Assembly (NCBI GenBank): GCA_026392845.1
Contig: JAPLBJ010000017.1
Span: 50,880-114,879 of the forward strand
Direction: 5' to 3'
Source: Actinomycetota bacterium
GTDB taxonomy: Bacteria; Actinomycetota; Actinomycetes; Nanopelagicales; Nanopelagicaceae
Length of the DNA: 64,000 nt
The translations under genes were made by a program, and so were the position numbers. Shown in pieces: positions 37,394 to 45,804 of this stretch; the first letter of the stretch is position 1, and each line of letters begins with the position of its first letter. The notes under the pieces are model-generated. The model was not told the DNA's origin. It worked only from the letters and a program-made list of their open reading frames with translations, and made no database searches.

Positions 37394-38158
37394 ATGAATT
37401 GGCGCAGCGATAGCGGTCTTAGCGGCAAAAGCGTCGTTGTTACAGGTGCTGCTGGTGGAATAGGTAGCGAAGTAGCTATTGCTTTCTCGCAAGCAGGTGC
37501 CAAAGTGTTAGCAGTTGATATTCCCGGTGCCCCGCTTTCACAATTACTCACCAAGTTTGAGGGTAGCGGCCACGAAATTATGGAAGCAGATCTTTCCGAT
37601 CTGAGTTTGCATGCATCAATATTTGCGAAAGCGCAGAGCATGGCTCCATTTGCAGCCCTTGCACATTGCGCTGCAGTACTGCGACGCCGAGCAACAGTTG
37701 ATGATGTGACTGAAGAAGATTGGGATATTCAGATTGATATAAATCTGAAGGCAACATTTTTCTTGAATCGCAGCGCGTATCACTCATTTAGAAGTGCAAA
37801 GACACCAGGATCTATTGTGAACTTTAGTTCCCAAGGGTGGCAATCAGGTGGCTTTGGTGGCTCAGTTGTCTACGCTGCAAGTAAAGGTGGCGTTGTTTCA
37901 ATGACACGTGGACTTGCTCGCTCATTTGCACCTAGCAATGTACGCGTCAATGCAGTTGCACCAGGTGGTGTTGATACAACAATGATGCGCGGTGGGCAAG
38001 ATGATGCAGCGCTCGCTGCCTTTGTTGCCATGATTCCGATGGGACGCCTCGCACGTCCTGATGAAATGAGCGGTGCAGTACTTTTCTTAGCATCAGATGC
38101 ATCGAGTTATATGACTGGAACGGTTCTCAACGTTTCCGGTGGACAGTTGATGTACTAA
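37394..38158 (+). CDS. Short-chain dehydrogenase/reductase
   Basis: 254 aa classical SDR. TGAAGGIGSEVA binds NAD(P), catalytic Tyr and Lys lie in YAASKGG, the Ser in NFSSQG, and the C terminus reads SYMTGTVLNVSGGQL. Last gene of the CUT2 operon. Sugar or sugar-acid oxidation (for example of a 2-keto-3-deoxy acid or an aldose) is a likely role. Shares CTAA with the convergent EamA gene's stop. Confidence 0.9.
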   Translation: MNWRSDSGLSGKSVVVTGAAGGIGSEVAIAFSQAGAKVLAVDIPGAPLSQLLTKFEGSGHEIMEADLSDLSLHASIFAKAQSMAPFAALAHCAAVLRRRATVDDVTEEDWDIQIDINLKATFFLNRSAYHSFRSAKTPGSIVNFSSQGWQSGGFGGSVVYAASKGGVVSMTRGLARSFAPSNVRVNAVAPGGVDTTMMRGGQDDAALAAFVAMIPMGRLARPDEMSGAVLFLASDASSYMTGTVLNVSGGQLMY

Positions 38159-38985
38159 AAAAGAAAAGCAAGTGCGCAAATTCCTGCGCATGCAAGAAAA
38201 GAACTAAGAATCACACTTTTACTTGGCGATTTTTTGTAAGCAACAGTTTCAAATAACAGGATCCACAAGGGAACTGTTGAGATAATACTTTGTACACCAA
38301 CAGGGCTTCCATGAGATATTGCATAGGAAGTGAGTACCCAACCCGCTCCCATAAATATGGAGCGAGGGAAAAGCGAGAGATAATTCTTTGCCGTGAAATG
38401 CTTTGGGAAAAAAAGTATAAGAAAGAGTGCGGCAGCAATTAGTTGTTGGATGAAAACAACCTGCACCAAAGCCATCCCCGCATGGATTTGAAGGGCTATC
38501 AGCGTCGTGACAGCTCCAGTGGTGGTTGCAATAGAGCCAATAAGAAAGAAAGTTGAAAAAGTTGAAACGCCTGCCAAAGAATTTCTAAGGGGTAATAACA
38601 CGGCCATAACGAGAACCAAAACAACAAGTATCTGTCCAAGAGAAACGCTCGTGCCAAGAATAAGGGGTGCGATAACTAAGACAACGGCTGGGCTGAGTGA
38701 TTGCCCAACTGCTGAGGCAGATGCTGAACTTCGTGTTACTACTAAAAATATAAGACCTGCACCCAGGGCGGTGAGTGAGCCACCAATACCAATGCGCAGC
38801 CATGCGATACCGGAGAGTTGAACCCATTGGGGATCTAATAGCAAAAAAGGTGCAGCTACTACAGCATTGAAAAAGAAGAGAACCCCAACACTGTGATAGC
38901 CAGGAAGTCTCTGTGTTACAGATTTTGTAAGGAAGAGTCCTGTTGCAATAGAGAGCGCCGCTGCGAGTGCAAAGAGCGAGCTCAT
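38155..38985 (-). CDS. EamA/DMT-family transporter 2
   Basis: Ten-helix membrane protein with two EamA repeats and a short N terminus. I start at ATG 38985 (MSSLFALAA) so that the first helix begins directly. The ORF-track start at 39003 adds MCDYRV and is possible; neither has a clear ribosome site. 276 aa. Substrate unknown; placed in the island, it may export or import a pathway intermediate. Confidence 0.8.
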   Translation of the reverse strand: MSSLFALAAALSIATGLFLTKSVTQRLPGYHSVGVLFFFNAVVAAPFLLLDPQWVQLSGIAWLRIGIGGSLTALGAGLIFLVVTRSSASASAVGQSLSPAVVLVIAPLILGTSVSLGQILVVLVLVMAVLLPLRNSLAGVSTFSTFFLIGSIATTTGAVTTLIALQIHAGMALVQVVFIQQLIAAALFLILFFPKHFTAKNYLSLFPRSIFMGAGWVLTSYAISHGSPVGVQSIISTVPLWILLFETVAYKKSPSKSVILSSFLACAGICALAFLF

Positions 38986-39039
38986 AACCCTATAGTCGCA
39001 CATCTTCTCAAAGAAGGGCTTATTGCTTAGACTCTTACT

Positions 39040-40242
39040 GTGGGAAATTTTCTAACTCAAGAGTATTTCAATAACCCATATCCAACCTATAAAAAATTTC
39101 TCAATGAATCCCCAATTTTTTGGAGTGATGAACTTTCTGCCTGGATTATTTCTCCACATGAACTAGTTGAAGCAGGATTGCACTCATCAACTCTCAATGC
39201 TGGTGAGCGCATGAGCGCTGCATCCTCACACTTTTCGGATGAAGAGAGAAAGCAATATTCAGCCATTTTGCACAACCTCAATAATTGGATTGTTTTTCAA
39301 GATCCTCCATCACACACTCGCTTGCGTCGCCTCATCAGCAAGTCCTTTACACCGCGATCAATAAGTGCATTTGAACCAAAGATTGAAAAAATCGTCAATG
39401 ATTTACTCGATGAAATAGGAGATAAAGAGAAGTTTGACCTTGTTTCAGAGTTCTCTTTTCGCTTGCCTGCCGCCGTTATGTGTGATCTTTTGGGAATTCC
39501 TCTCGATCGACAATGGGATTTGAAGCGCTGGGCCGATGGAATTGCAGGCTTTAGCGCTGCAGCTCGCGTCACTTCCGAGAAAGCAAAATTTGCAAACGAG
39601 ATGGCACTGGAATCAAAGGAATATCTCATCACTTTATTTGAACAATTACGCAACGATCCGGGTGATAATTTATTGAGCCGTTTAGTAGATCAAAGCGATG
39701 AGCCGAATCCGCTCAGCGATGACGAACTAGTGGCACTAGTTGTTCAACTCTTCTTCGCAGGCTTTGAAACCACAGAAGGCCTCATTGGGAACATGATGAT
39801 TGCGTTAGCAAAGCATCCAGATCAATTAGATAAATTGCGTGCTAATCCTGAATTAATCACAAATGCAGTAGAGGAAACACTGCGTTTTGATTCATCTATT
39901 CTCAAGCAATCTCGTGTTGCAAGTGAAGATCAAGATTTTGGCGGCCAGAAAATTAAAAAAGGTGATTACATGCACTTTATGATTGGCGCAGCAAATTATG
40001 ATTCAGCAAAATTTATCGATGCTGATATTTTTGATGTTGAACGCAATGATGTAGGCCATGTGAGCTTTGGCCACGGAATCCATTTTTGTATCGGTGCACC
40101 GTTAGCTAGGTTAGAGGCGCGCATTGCATTACGAGCGCTATTAGAGCGCTTATCCCGAATTGAAATACTGGAGCCAGCCCCTGTTTATCCAGAGTTATTT
40201 GCTGTACGCAAACCTTTGCATCTCTGGATTAGAAATATCTAG
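39040..40242 (+). CDS. Cytochrome P450
   Basis: 400 aa soluble bacterial P450. Heme-binding loop FGHGIHFCIGAPLAR with the Cys ligand near residue 351, I-helix FFAGFETTEG (oxygen activation; the usual Asp/Glu-Thr is Glu-Thr), ExxR in EETLRF and the PPSHTRLRRL motif. Start GTG 39040. No ferredoxin or reductase gene is next to it, so electrons must come from elsewhere. A P450 is unusual in a sugar cluster; oxidative O-demethylation of methylated sugars or oxidation of a rhamnoside aglycone are possible roles (inference). Confidence 0.93.
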   Translation: MGNFLTQEYFNNPYPTYKKFLNESPIFWSDELSAWIISPHELVEAGLHSSTLNAGERMSAASSHFSDEERKQYSAILHNLNNWIVFQDPPSHTRLRRLISKSFTPRSISAFEPKIEKIVNDLLDEIGDKEKFDLVSEFSFRLPAAVMCDLLGIPLDRQWDLKRWADGIAGFSAAARVTSEKAKFANEMALESKEYLITLFEQLRNDPGDNLLSRLVDQSDEPNPLSDDELVALVVQLFFAGFETTEGLIGNMMIALAKHPDQLDKLRANPELITNAVEETLRFDSSILKQSRVASEDQDFGGQKIKKGDYMHFMIGAANYDSAKFIDADIFDVERNDVGHVSFGHGIHFCIGAPLARLEARIALRALLERLSRIEILEPAPVYPELFAVRKPLHLWIRNI

Positions 40243-41123
40243 AAGCGATATAGACGCTTCGCATTTCCGTTACAGATAAGGGCTTGCTCTGATTGACTAA
40301 GTGAACCAATGTATTCACGCATGAACTCAATAATCGTTGCATACGATGTGTACAAGCGATCAACTGGCCAATTTGAACCGAGAACACAACGCTTTGGCCC
40401 AAATGCCTCCAGAGATGCTTCTGCCCATGGACGCAGTGATTCTTTACTAAATAGAGGATCTGTCATAGGTAATCCGCTTATTTTCATGGTGACATTTTGC
40501 GCTGTTGCAAGTTTGTTGATTTCCGTTTTCCAAGAAGCGAAATAAGCAGCATCGCGTTTACGTGGGAAACCAATATGTTGAAGAACAATTTCCAATTCTG
40601 GATGACGTTGTGCAAGTTTGAGCGCTTCTGCCATATTTGGCCACTCGCAATCAAGATCAAAAACTAATTTATGTTTTGTCATGTAATCAAGTGAAGCCTC
40701 ATACGTTGGATTAATTTCCTTGCGAGAAAACATTATCTCGGCGTTAAAGTCACGTATTCCAACAAAAAGTTTTGATTGCATGTGACCTTCGAGTTCTTTG
40801 ATGGCATTCTCGCTACCTAATGAAGAGTCTCCAATAATTCTCATCGGCGCTGGTCCTGTCTTAGCCATCTCAGTTAGCCATACAGTTTCAGTTACAGGAT
40901 TTGGTGAACCAATTGCGGCTTGAACATGTACAAACCCCTCAATCCCGGAGAAGCGTGCCTCTGCCCATAAATTATCGAGAACATAAGCCTCGGACTTCAT
41001 GCCATCGATATTTCCTAATATTGGGTGAATAAATTCTTTGTCTAACCAGACCCATTTCAATTCAGGATGCTTCTTATCCCAAAGATGCATATGTGTATCG
41101 ATGATTGGCAATGAAGTAGCCAT
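40239..41123 (-). CDS. Amidohydrolase-2 family, sugar lactonase-like (COG3618)
   Basis: 294 aa TIM-barrel metallohydrolase. It starts with PIIDTHMHLWDKKHP (metal HxH), has KLFVGIRDF, VLQHIGFPRK, MKISGLPM and ends with VLGSNWPVDRL, in which the Asp-rich segment belongs to the metal site. COG3618 includes L-fuconolactonase and L-rhamnonolactonase. Next to two sugar-acid dehydratases, opening a sugar lactone is the best reading. Divergent from dehydratase 2; its stop shares CTAG with the P450 gene. Confidence 0.8.
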   Translation of the reverse strand: MATSLPIIDTHMHLWDKKHPELKWVWLDKEFIHPILGNIDGMKSEAYVLDNLWAEARFSGIEGFVHVQAAIGSPNPVTETVWLTEMAKTGPAPMRIIGDSSLGSENAIKELEGHMQSKLFVGIRDFNAEIMFSRKEINPTYEASLDYMTKHKLVFDLDCEWPNMAEALKLAQRHPELEIVLQHIGFPRKRDAAYFASWKTEINKLATAQNVTMKISGLPMTDPLFSKESLRPWAEASLEAFGPKRCVLGSNWPVDRLYTSYATIIEFMREYIGSLSQSEQALICNGNAKRLYRF

Positions 41124-41215
41124 GACGAGACCTTTCGATAGTTAGGTTTGGCGGGTACAATTGGAAATACCGTATCGCTTAGTGCCAGTAAAAAAAAGAG
41201 TTTTGAAGGAGAATT

Positions 41216-42346
41216 GTGCGAATAGTAAAGATTGAGCCGATTCCAGTCGCATACCCAGAACCCAACGACTTCAATGCGGAGCGATACCTCTGCCTTGTAA
41301 AGATCACAACCGATGATGGCATTGTCGGTTGGGGCGAATCTATTACTCAATTCAAAGAAGCCAATGCTGCGACAGCTGCGCTAATCAATGGACTAGCTGA
41401 ATTTGTTATCGGTAAAGATCCATTAGATAACGGTGCAATCTGGCGCGCAATCAAAGAGCGTTACTGGTGGTACGGATACCGCGGCGGCCTTGCTGCATAC
41501 GCGCTATCTGCAATAGATATTGCACTCTGGGATATAAAAGGAAAAGCTCTTAACACAAGTTTGCTCCAATTACTTGGTGGCGCAGTGCATGAAAAACTTC
41601 CTGTCATTGCTTCAGGGCACGCGCACGATGAATCAATTCCGAAGATGGCTGATCAAGCACAAGAGTGGCTCAGTACAGGTATGCAAGGAATGAAAGTTGG
41701 ATTTGGCAAAAGAGGAAATGCTCACCTTGGTTACGAGCATGATCGTGATGTTGAGTATGTAAAGCAGATGCGAAATGCAATCGGCCCAGACAAAATGCTC
41801 ATGATTGATATGGGATATGCAATCAAATGGGATGTTGCAACTGCGGTAAAGCGTGTTCAAGCATTTGATGAATACAACATTGATTGGATTGAAGAGCCAC
41901 TAGGTGCTTGGGATCCAGAGGGTTATCGCACGCTTCGTGACAAAACAAAATGTTTAATTGCATACGGTGAGCGTGAATGGAATGTTGATGGATTTGATCA
42001 AATCCTTGCAACAGGAACATGCGATGTATTTGGAATCGATCCAGGCCGTGCTGAAGGTGTAACAGGTTTCGTAAAAGCAGTTGCGCGCATCGAATCACAT
42101 CGTCGTCAAGCAAATGCACATGCTTGGTCTTCAGCAATTGTTTCTGCCGCTAGCTTGGCAGTGAGCTTTAGTTCATTGGCTTTCAAACTCTTTGAATTCA
42201 AGCCATTGCGTAACCCAATGCAGCACGAGCTTGTTTCAGAGCCTTTTGAGCAAAAAGATGGCTGGATTTATCCACCATCAGATAAGCCAGGATTAGGCAT
42301 TGAAATAAATGAAGATGTTGTAAATCGCTACCGTCAAAATTTCTAA
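41216..42346 (+). CDS. Mandelate racemase/enolase-superfamily protein 2
   Basis: 376 aa from GTG 41216, with GAAGGAG just upstream. Metal site IDMGYA (Asp), IEEP (Glu), YGERE (Glu), then GIDPG and HAWSS for a His-Asp pair. The KxK motif is MKVGFG: the first Lys remains but the second position is Gly, so the base on one face may be missing and only the His face active. It is not a duplicate of dehydratase 1. A sugar-acid dehydratase or lactone cycloisomerase is plausible, taking the product of the divergent lactonase. Confidence 0.82.
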   Translation: MRIVKIEPIPVAYPEPNDFNAERYLCLVKITTDDGIVGWGESITQFKEANAATAALINGLAEFVIGKDPLDNGAIWRAIKERYWWYGYRGGLAAYALSAIDIALWDIKGKALNTSLLQLLGGAVHEKLPVIASGHAHDESIPKMADQAQEWLSTGMQGMKVGFGKRGNAHLGYEHDRDVEYVKQMRNAIGPDKMLMIDMGYAIKWDVATAVKRVQAFDEYNIDWIEEPLGAWDPEGYRTLRDKTKCLIAYGEREWNVDGFDQILATGTCDVFGIDPGRAEGVTGFVKAVARIESHRRQANAHAWSSAIVSAASLAVSFSSLAFKLFEFKPLRNPMQHELVSEPFEQKDGWIYPPSDKPGLGIEINEDVVNRYRQNF

Positions 42347-42347
42347 G

Positions 42348-43451
42348 TTATTTTCTGTGCGGTGCTGATTTTCTAATTGCTGGGCGCTTTCCATCAAAGC
42401 GAATAGGTAGCCCTGGAATCTTGCCAATGACACTTTCGTTATCTGGATAATCGAGCAACATATTCATCGCTTGTGCTTGTGGGTCGCTAAATAGCGCCTC
42501 TGGTGGCAGAACTACATCGGCAGGTACTCCAGATGAAGCCAATAGTTGTGTCCACTCCGCTGCATCTTTAGAGATAAGTGCACTATTGATTTCGATTTTG
42601 AGTGCGTGAGAATGTGCAACGCGATCCACATTATGAATATAGTCAGGGTCAGTTATTAGTTCTGGGCGACCAATAAGTGTTGCAAGTTTTGCAAAAATAC
42701 TGTCGTTACCGACTCCAATGCAAAGAATTCCATCTCGCGCTTGAAATATTCCATAGGGTGAAAATGTTGGATGTCCACTTCCTGAGCGCACGGAAGGATT
42801 TCCTGAAATCTTCTCTGCTGCTAAGTGATAACTCACCCACATCACACCTGTTTCATACAATGATGTTTCAACTAGTGTGCCAAGACCAGTTTTATTTCTT
42901 TTTACAATTGCTGCAAGTATTCCCATTGCAAGCCATGTGCCAGATCCAATATCTAAGACAGATACTCCGGTGCGAACAGGTTCGCCATCGGCTTCACCAG
43001 TTACATGCATAACGCCAGTGCGCGCTTGAACAGTTGCATCATAACCAGGCCACGACTGACTTGGCCCTTGGGAACCATAGGAGGAAAGATTTCCAATAAT
43101 AAGTTTAGGAAATTTCTTCCGTAAGTCTTCGTGCACAAGCCCTAATGACTTCAAACGTTCAGGGAGAAAGTTTGTAAGAAATACATCGGCGCCTTCAAGT
43201 AATTTTGAAAGTTTCTCTTTCCCAGAATCACTCTTCAGATTAATTGTTTCTACTTCTTTATTTCTATTTACAATATGAAAATATGCAGAACGGTCACCTT
43301 CTAGTGGCGCCATGGAACGCGATGGATCACCTGCGGGAGTCTCAATTTTGATAACATCGGCACCAAGGTCAGCCAGAATTGCTCCACCGTAAGGGCCAGC
43401 AATATTTGAGGTCGCATCGATGACTTTGATGCCTTCTAGTGGCAAGTTCAT
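42348..43451 (-). CDS. CaiB/BaiF-type (class III) CoA-transferase
   Basis: 367 aa. N terminus LEGIKVIDATSNIAGPYGGAILADLGADVIKIE with the family pattern, AYFHIVNRNKE, DVFLTNFLPERLKSLGL, GYDATVQARTGVM and FSPYGIFQARDG follow; the catalytic Asp lies in LDIGSG or the GYDA region. Moves CoA between carboxylic acids. Close to a CitE-like lyase and a 2-oxoacid dehydrogenase E1, it could activate an acid made in this island. Transcribed alone, divergent from the E1 operon. Confidence 0.88.
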   Translation of the reverse strand: MNLPLEGIKVIDATSNIAGPYGGAILADLGADVIKIETPAGDPSRSMAPLEGDRSAYFHIVNRNKEVETINLKSDSGKEKLSKLLEGADVFLTNFLPERLKSLGLVHEDLRKKFPKLIIGNLSSYGSQGPSQSWPGYDATVQARTGVMHVTGEADGEPVRTGVSVLDIGSGTWLAMGILAAIVKRNKTGLGTLVETSLYETGVMWVSYHLAAEKISGNPSVRSGSGHPTFSPYGIFQARDGILCIGVGNDSIFAKLATLIGRPELITDPDYIHNVDRVAHSHALKIEINSALISKDAAEWTQLLASSGVPADVVLPPEALFSDPQAQAMNMLLDYPDNESVIGKIPGLPIRFDGKRPAIRKSAPHRK

Positions 43452-43482
43452 CTCAAAGTGACCAATCTTTCATAGCTCATTA

Positions 43483-43526
43483 TTGACTTAGAGCCCTTCA
43501 TTTCAATACTCTAGCAAAGGTTTCCA
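43483..43526 (+). promoter_or_regulatory. Possible promoter and degenerate operator before the E1 operon
   Basis: TTGACT (43483) with a weak −10 near 43505, followed by AGCAAAGGTTTCCA (43513–43526), which matches the 31063 operator in 10 of 14 positions, including the full right half GTTTCCA. The left half is degenerate, so binding by LacI 1 is uncertain. Confidence 0.4.
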
Positions 43527-43559
43527 GTAGTACTTTTCTAAGTATTTGAAAGAGATGCC

Positions 43560-44570
43560 ATGACTGCAATGCGAGTCCGACAGGCCATTGTTGCCGCGCT
43601 AGCTGATGAGATGCGCGCTGATGAAAATGTAATTTTCTTTGGTGAAGATGTTGCCGAAGCAGAAGGTCCTTTCAAAACATCTGAGGGAATTCTAGAAGAG
43701 TTCGGACCAGTACGTGTTCGCGATACACCAATTTCAGAGATGGGATTTACTGGCGCAGCTGTTGGTGCAGCAATGATGGGATTGAAACCTGTTGTTGAAA
43801 TTATGTTTATTGAATTCCTTGGCGTTGCACTTGATCAAGTTGTAACTGAAGGCGCAAAAATGCGTTACTTGAGTAATGGCACCCTTTCGGTACCAATGAC
43901 AATTCGTGCATCAGTTGGCTCCGGTCTTGGTTTTGGATGTCAACACTCACAGACACTTGAACATTGGTTTGCATCAACACCAGGTCTTAAAGTACTTATG
44001 CCAAGTGATGCGCAATCTGCATACAGTCTTTTGCGTGCAGCAATTCAAGATCCAGATCCTGTAATTGTTTTAGAACCACGAATTCTTTATGCAGAACGTG
44101 GCGAAGTAGATACTTCAAAAGTTACAAAAATTGGAAAAGCATCAATGCGTGCAACTGGTAGCGACATAACAATTGTCGCACTTGGCCATATGGTCAATAT
44201 TGCAGAGGCTGCAATCAAAGCAGCAGGAGTATCGGCCGACCTTGTTGATTTGCAAACAATAATTCCTTGGGATCGTGAGACCGTTCTTGCATCAGTGAAG
44301 AAAACAGGTCGACTTATTGTTGTAGAAGAAGCACCACAGAGCGGCGGTTGGGGTTCTGAAATTGTTGCAACAGTTACTGCGCAACTATTTTCTTCCCTCA
44401 AATCTGCGCCATTTAGAATTACAACACCGGATGTACCCGTGCCATTCAATGGTGGACTCGAAGCTCGGTTTGCACCAACGAGTGATGATGTAGCTCGTCA
44501 AATAAAGCATGCACTTTCTCAAAGCGGAGCACCACAACCATGGTGGGTTGCTGAGGGGGTGGCGAAATGA
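43560..44570 (+). CDS. 2-oxoacid (acetoin/pyruvate-type) dehydrogenase E1 component, beta subunit
   Basis: 336 aa. Thiamine-diphosphate enzyme half with FGEDVAEAEGPFKTSEG, DTPISEMGFTGAAVGAAM, MTIRASVGSG and VPFNGGLEARFAPT, the pattern of acetoin or pyruvate dehydrogenase β subunits. First in a β–α–lipoyl operon, an order opposite to the common α–β. Coupled by ATGA to the α gene. Substrate unresolved. Confidence 0.9.
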   Translation: MTAMRVRQAIVAALADEMRADENVIFFGEDVAEAEGPFKTSEGILEEFGPVRVRDTPISEMGFTGAAVGAAMMGLKPVVEIMFIEFLGVALDQVVTEGAKMRYLSNGTLSVPMTIRASVGSGLGFGCQHSQTLEHWFASTPGLKVLMPSDAQSAYSLLRAAIQDPDPVIVLEPRILYAERGEVDTSKVTKIGKASMRATGSDITIVALGHMVNIAEAAIKAAGVSADLVDLQTIIPWDRETVLASVKKTGRLIVVEEAPQSGGWGSEIVATVTAQLFSSLKSAPFRITTPDVPVPFNGGLEARFAPTSDDVARQIKHALSQSGAPQPWWVAEGVAK

Positions 44571-45565
44571 CTACATCATTAGAACGCCGCAACGCGCTAT
44601 ACGACAATGATCTTGCATGTTATGAGCGCATGGTTGAAATACGTGAATTCGAGAAAATTACTAATGCACTTTTCGCTGCGGGTTCAATTCGTGGAACAAC
44701 GCATTTAGCTGTTGGTCAAGAAGCACTCGCATTAGGTATGGCCACAACTTTGAAACCAACGGATGTGATTGCTGGTACGTATAGAAGCCACGCACTTGCA
44801 TTAGCTTTTGGTCTAACACCACATTCTGTTCTCGGTGAGATTATGGGCAAAGCAACTGGATGTTGTGGTGGTGTTGGTGGATCAATGCATATGTGCGACA
44901 CATCAGTTGGTGTGCTACCTACTTCTGCAATCATCGGCGGAGGAATGCCGATTGCAGCAGGAGCAGCTCTTGCATTTCAAGTTCAAAAGTCAAAAAATAT
45001 TGGTGTAGCACTCTTTGGTGATGGTGCAACAAATATCGGTGCATTCCATGAATCACTGAACTTGGCAGCAATATGGAAACTCCCAGTTGTTTTCGTGTGC
45101 GATAACAATGTCTACGGCGAATACAGCCGTATCAATACGACAACTCCAATTGATGATTTACATATACGTGCCGAGAGTTACGCAATGCCACACATGGCAA
45201 TCGATGGCATGGATATTCATGCAGTCCGTAAAGGAATAGGCGAAGCAGTTGACCGTGCTCGCAGTGGTGGTGGACCAACACTTGTAGAAGCAAAAACATA
45301 TCGATTCTCTGGACACTCACGCGCAGACCAAGCTCTATATCGCCCTGAAGGCGAATTAGAGAAGTGGCAAAAGCGTGATCCGCTTCTAGTAACTGAACAA
45401 GATTTAATTGCACGCAAATTAATTACACAGGATCAAATTGATCAAATAAAATCAACAAAGGAAGCTGATTTAGGCGCTCTTGCTACGAAGGTTGAATCAG
45501 ATCCAGAGCCAGAATTATCAGCGATGTTTAGCAATATTTGGACACCAGCGAAGGCAGGCAAATAA
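44567..45565 (+). CDS. 2-oxoacid dehydrogenase E1 component, alpha subunit
   Basis: 332 aa. ThDP motif GDGATNIGAFHESLNLAAIW...CDNN, GSMHMCD, and RFSGHSRADQALYRPEGE near the phosphorylation-loop region. Similar to acetoin-dehydrogenase/PDH E1α. Stop overlaps the next start as TAATG. Together with β it would decarboxylate a 2-oxo acid or acetoin-like compound and pass the acyl group to a lipoyl arm. Confidence 0.92.
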   Translation: MTTSLERRNALYDNDLACYERMVEIREFEKITNALFAAGSIRGTTHLAVGQEALALGMATTLKPTDVIAGTYRSHALALAFGLTPHSVLGEIMGKATGCCGGVGGSMHMCDTSVGVLPTSAIIGGGMPIAAGAALAFQVQKSKNIGVALFGDGATNIGAFHESLNLAAIWKLPVVFVCDNNVYGEYSRINTTTPIDDLHIRAESYAMPHMAIDGMDIHAVRKGIGEAVDRARSGGGPTLVEAKTYRFSGHSRADQALYRPEGELEKWQKRDPLLVTEQDLIARKLITQDQIDQIKSTKEADLGALATKVESDPEPELSAMFSNIWTPAKAGK

Positions 45566-45804
45566 TGAAGATAACAATCAAGATGCCTCGCGTTGGCGAA
45601 ACTGTTGATGAGGTTTATTTAGTTGCTTGGAATAAAGCAGTTGGTGATGTTATTGCTGTTGGTGATGATCTCATGGAAGTTGAAACAGATAAAGCAACTG
45701 TTCAAGTTCCATCACCTGTTGCTGGCACACTTCTTGAAATATTCTTCAAAGATGGAGATGAAATCAAAACAGGTGATGCAATTGCTGTTTGTGAAAGCAA
45801 CTAA
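45565..45804 (+). CDS. Stand-alone lipoyl (biotinyl-lipoyl) domain protein
   Basis: 79 aa from ATG 45565 (MKITIKMPRVGETV); the ORF-track start is a false extension inside the E1α gene. The hairpin motif METDKATVQVPSP puts the lipoylated Lys at about residue 43, and the domain ends at once after IAVCESN. No linker, E1/E3-binding domain or acyltransferase domain follows, so it is only the swinging arm of an E2. The catalytic E2 core and E3 are not in this window. Confidence 0.88.
   Translation: MKITIKMPRVGETVDEVYLVAWNKAVGDVIAVGDDLMEVETDKATVQVPSPVAGTLLEIFFKDGDEIKTGDAIAVCESN

Noticed and set aside
41150-41190. A LacI operator before enolase protein 2 (TTGGAAATACCG)
   Set aside because: Only the left half resembles a site; there is no symmetric right half or central CG.
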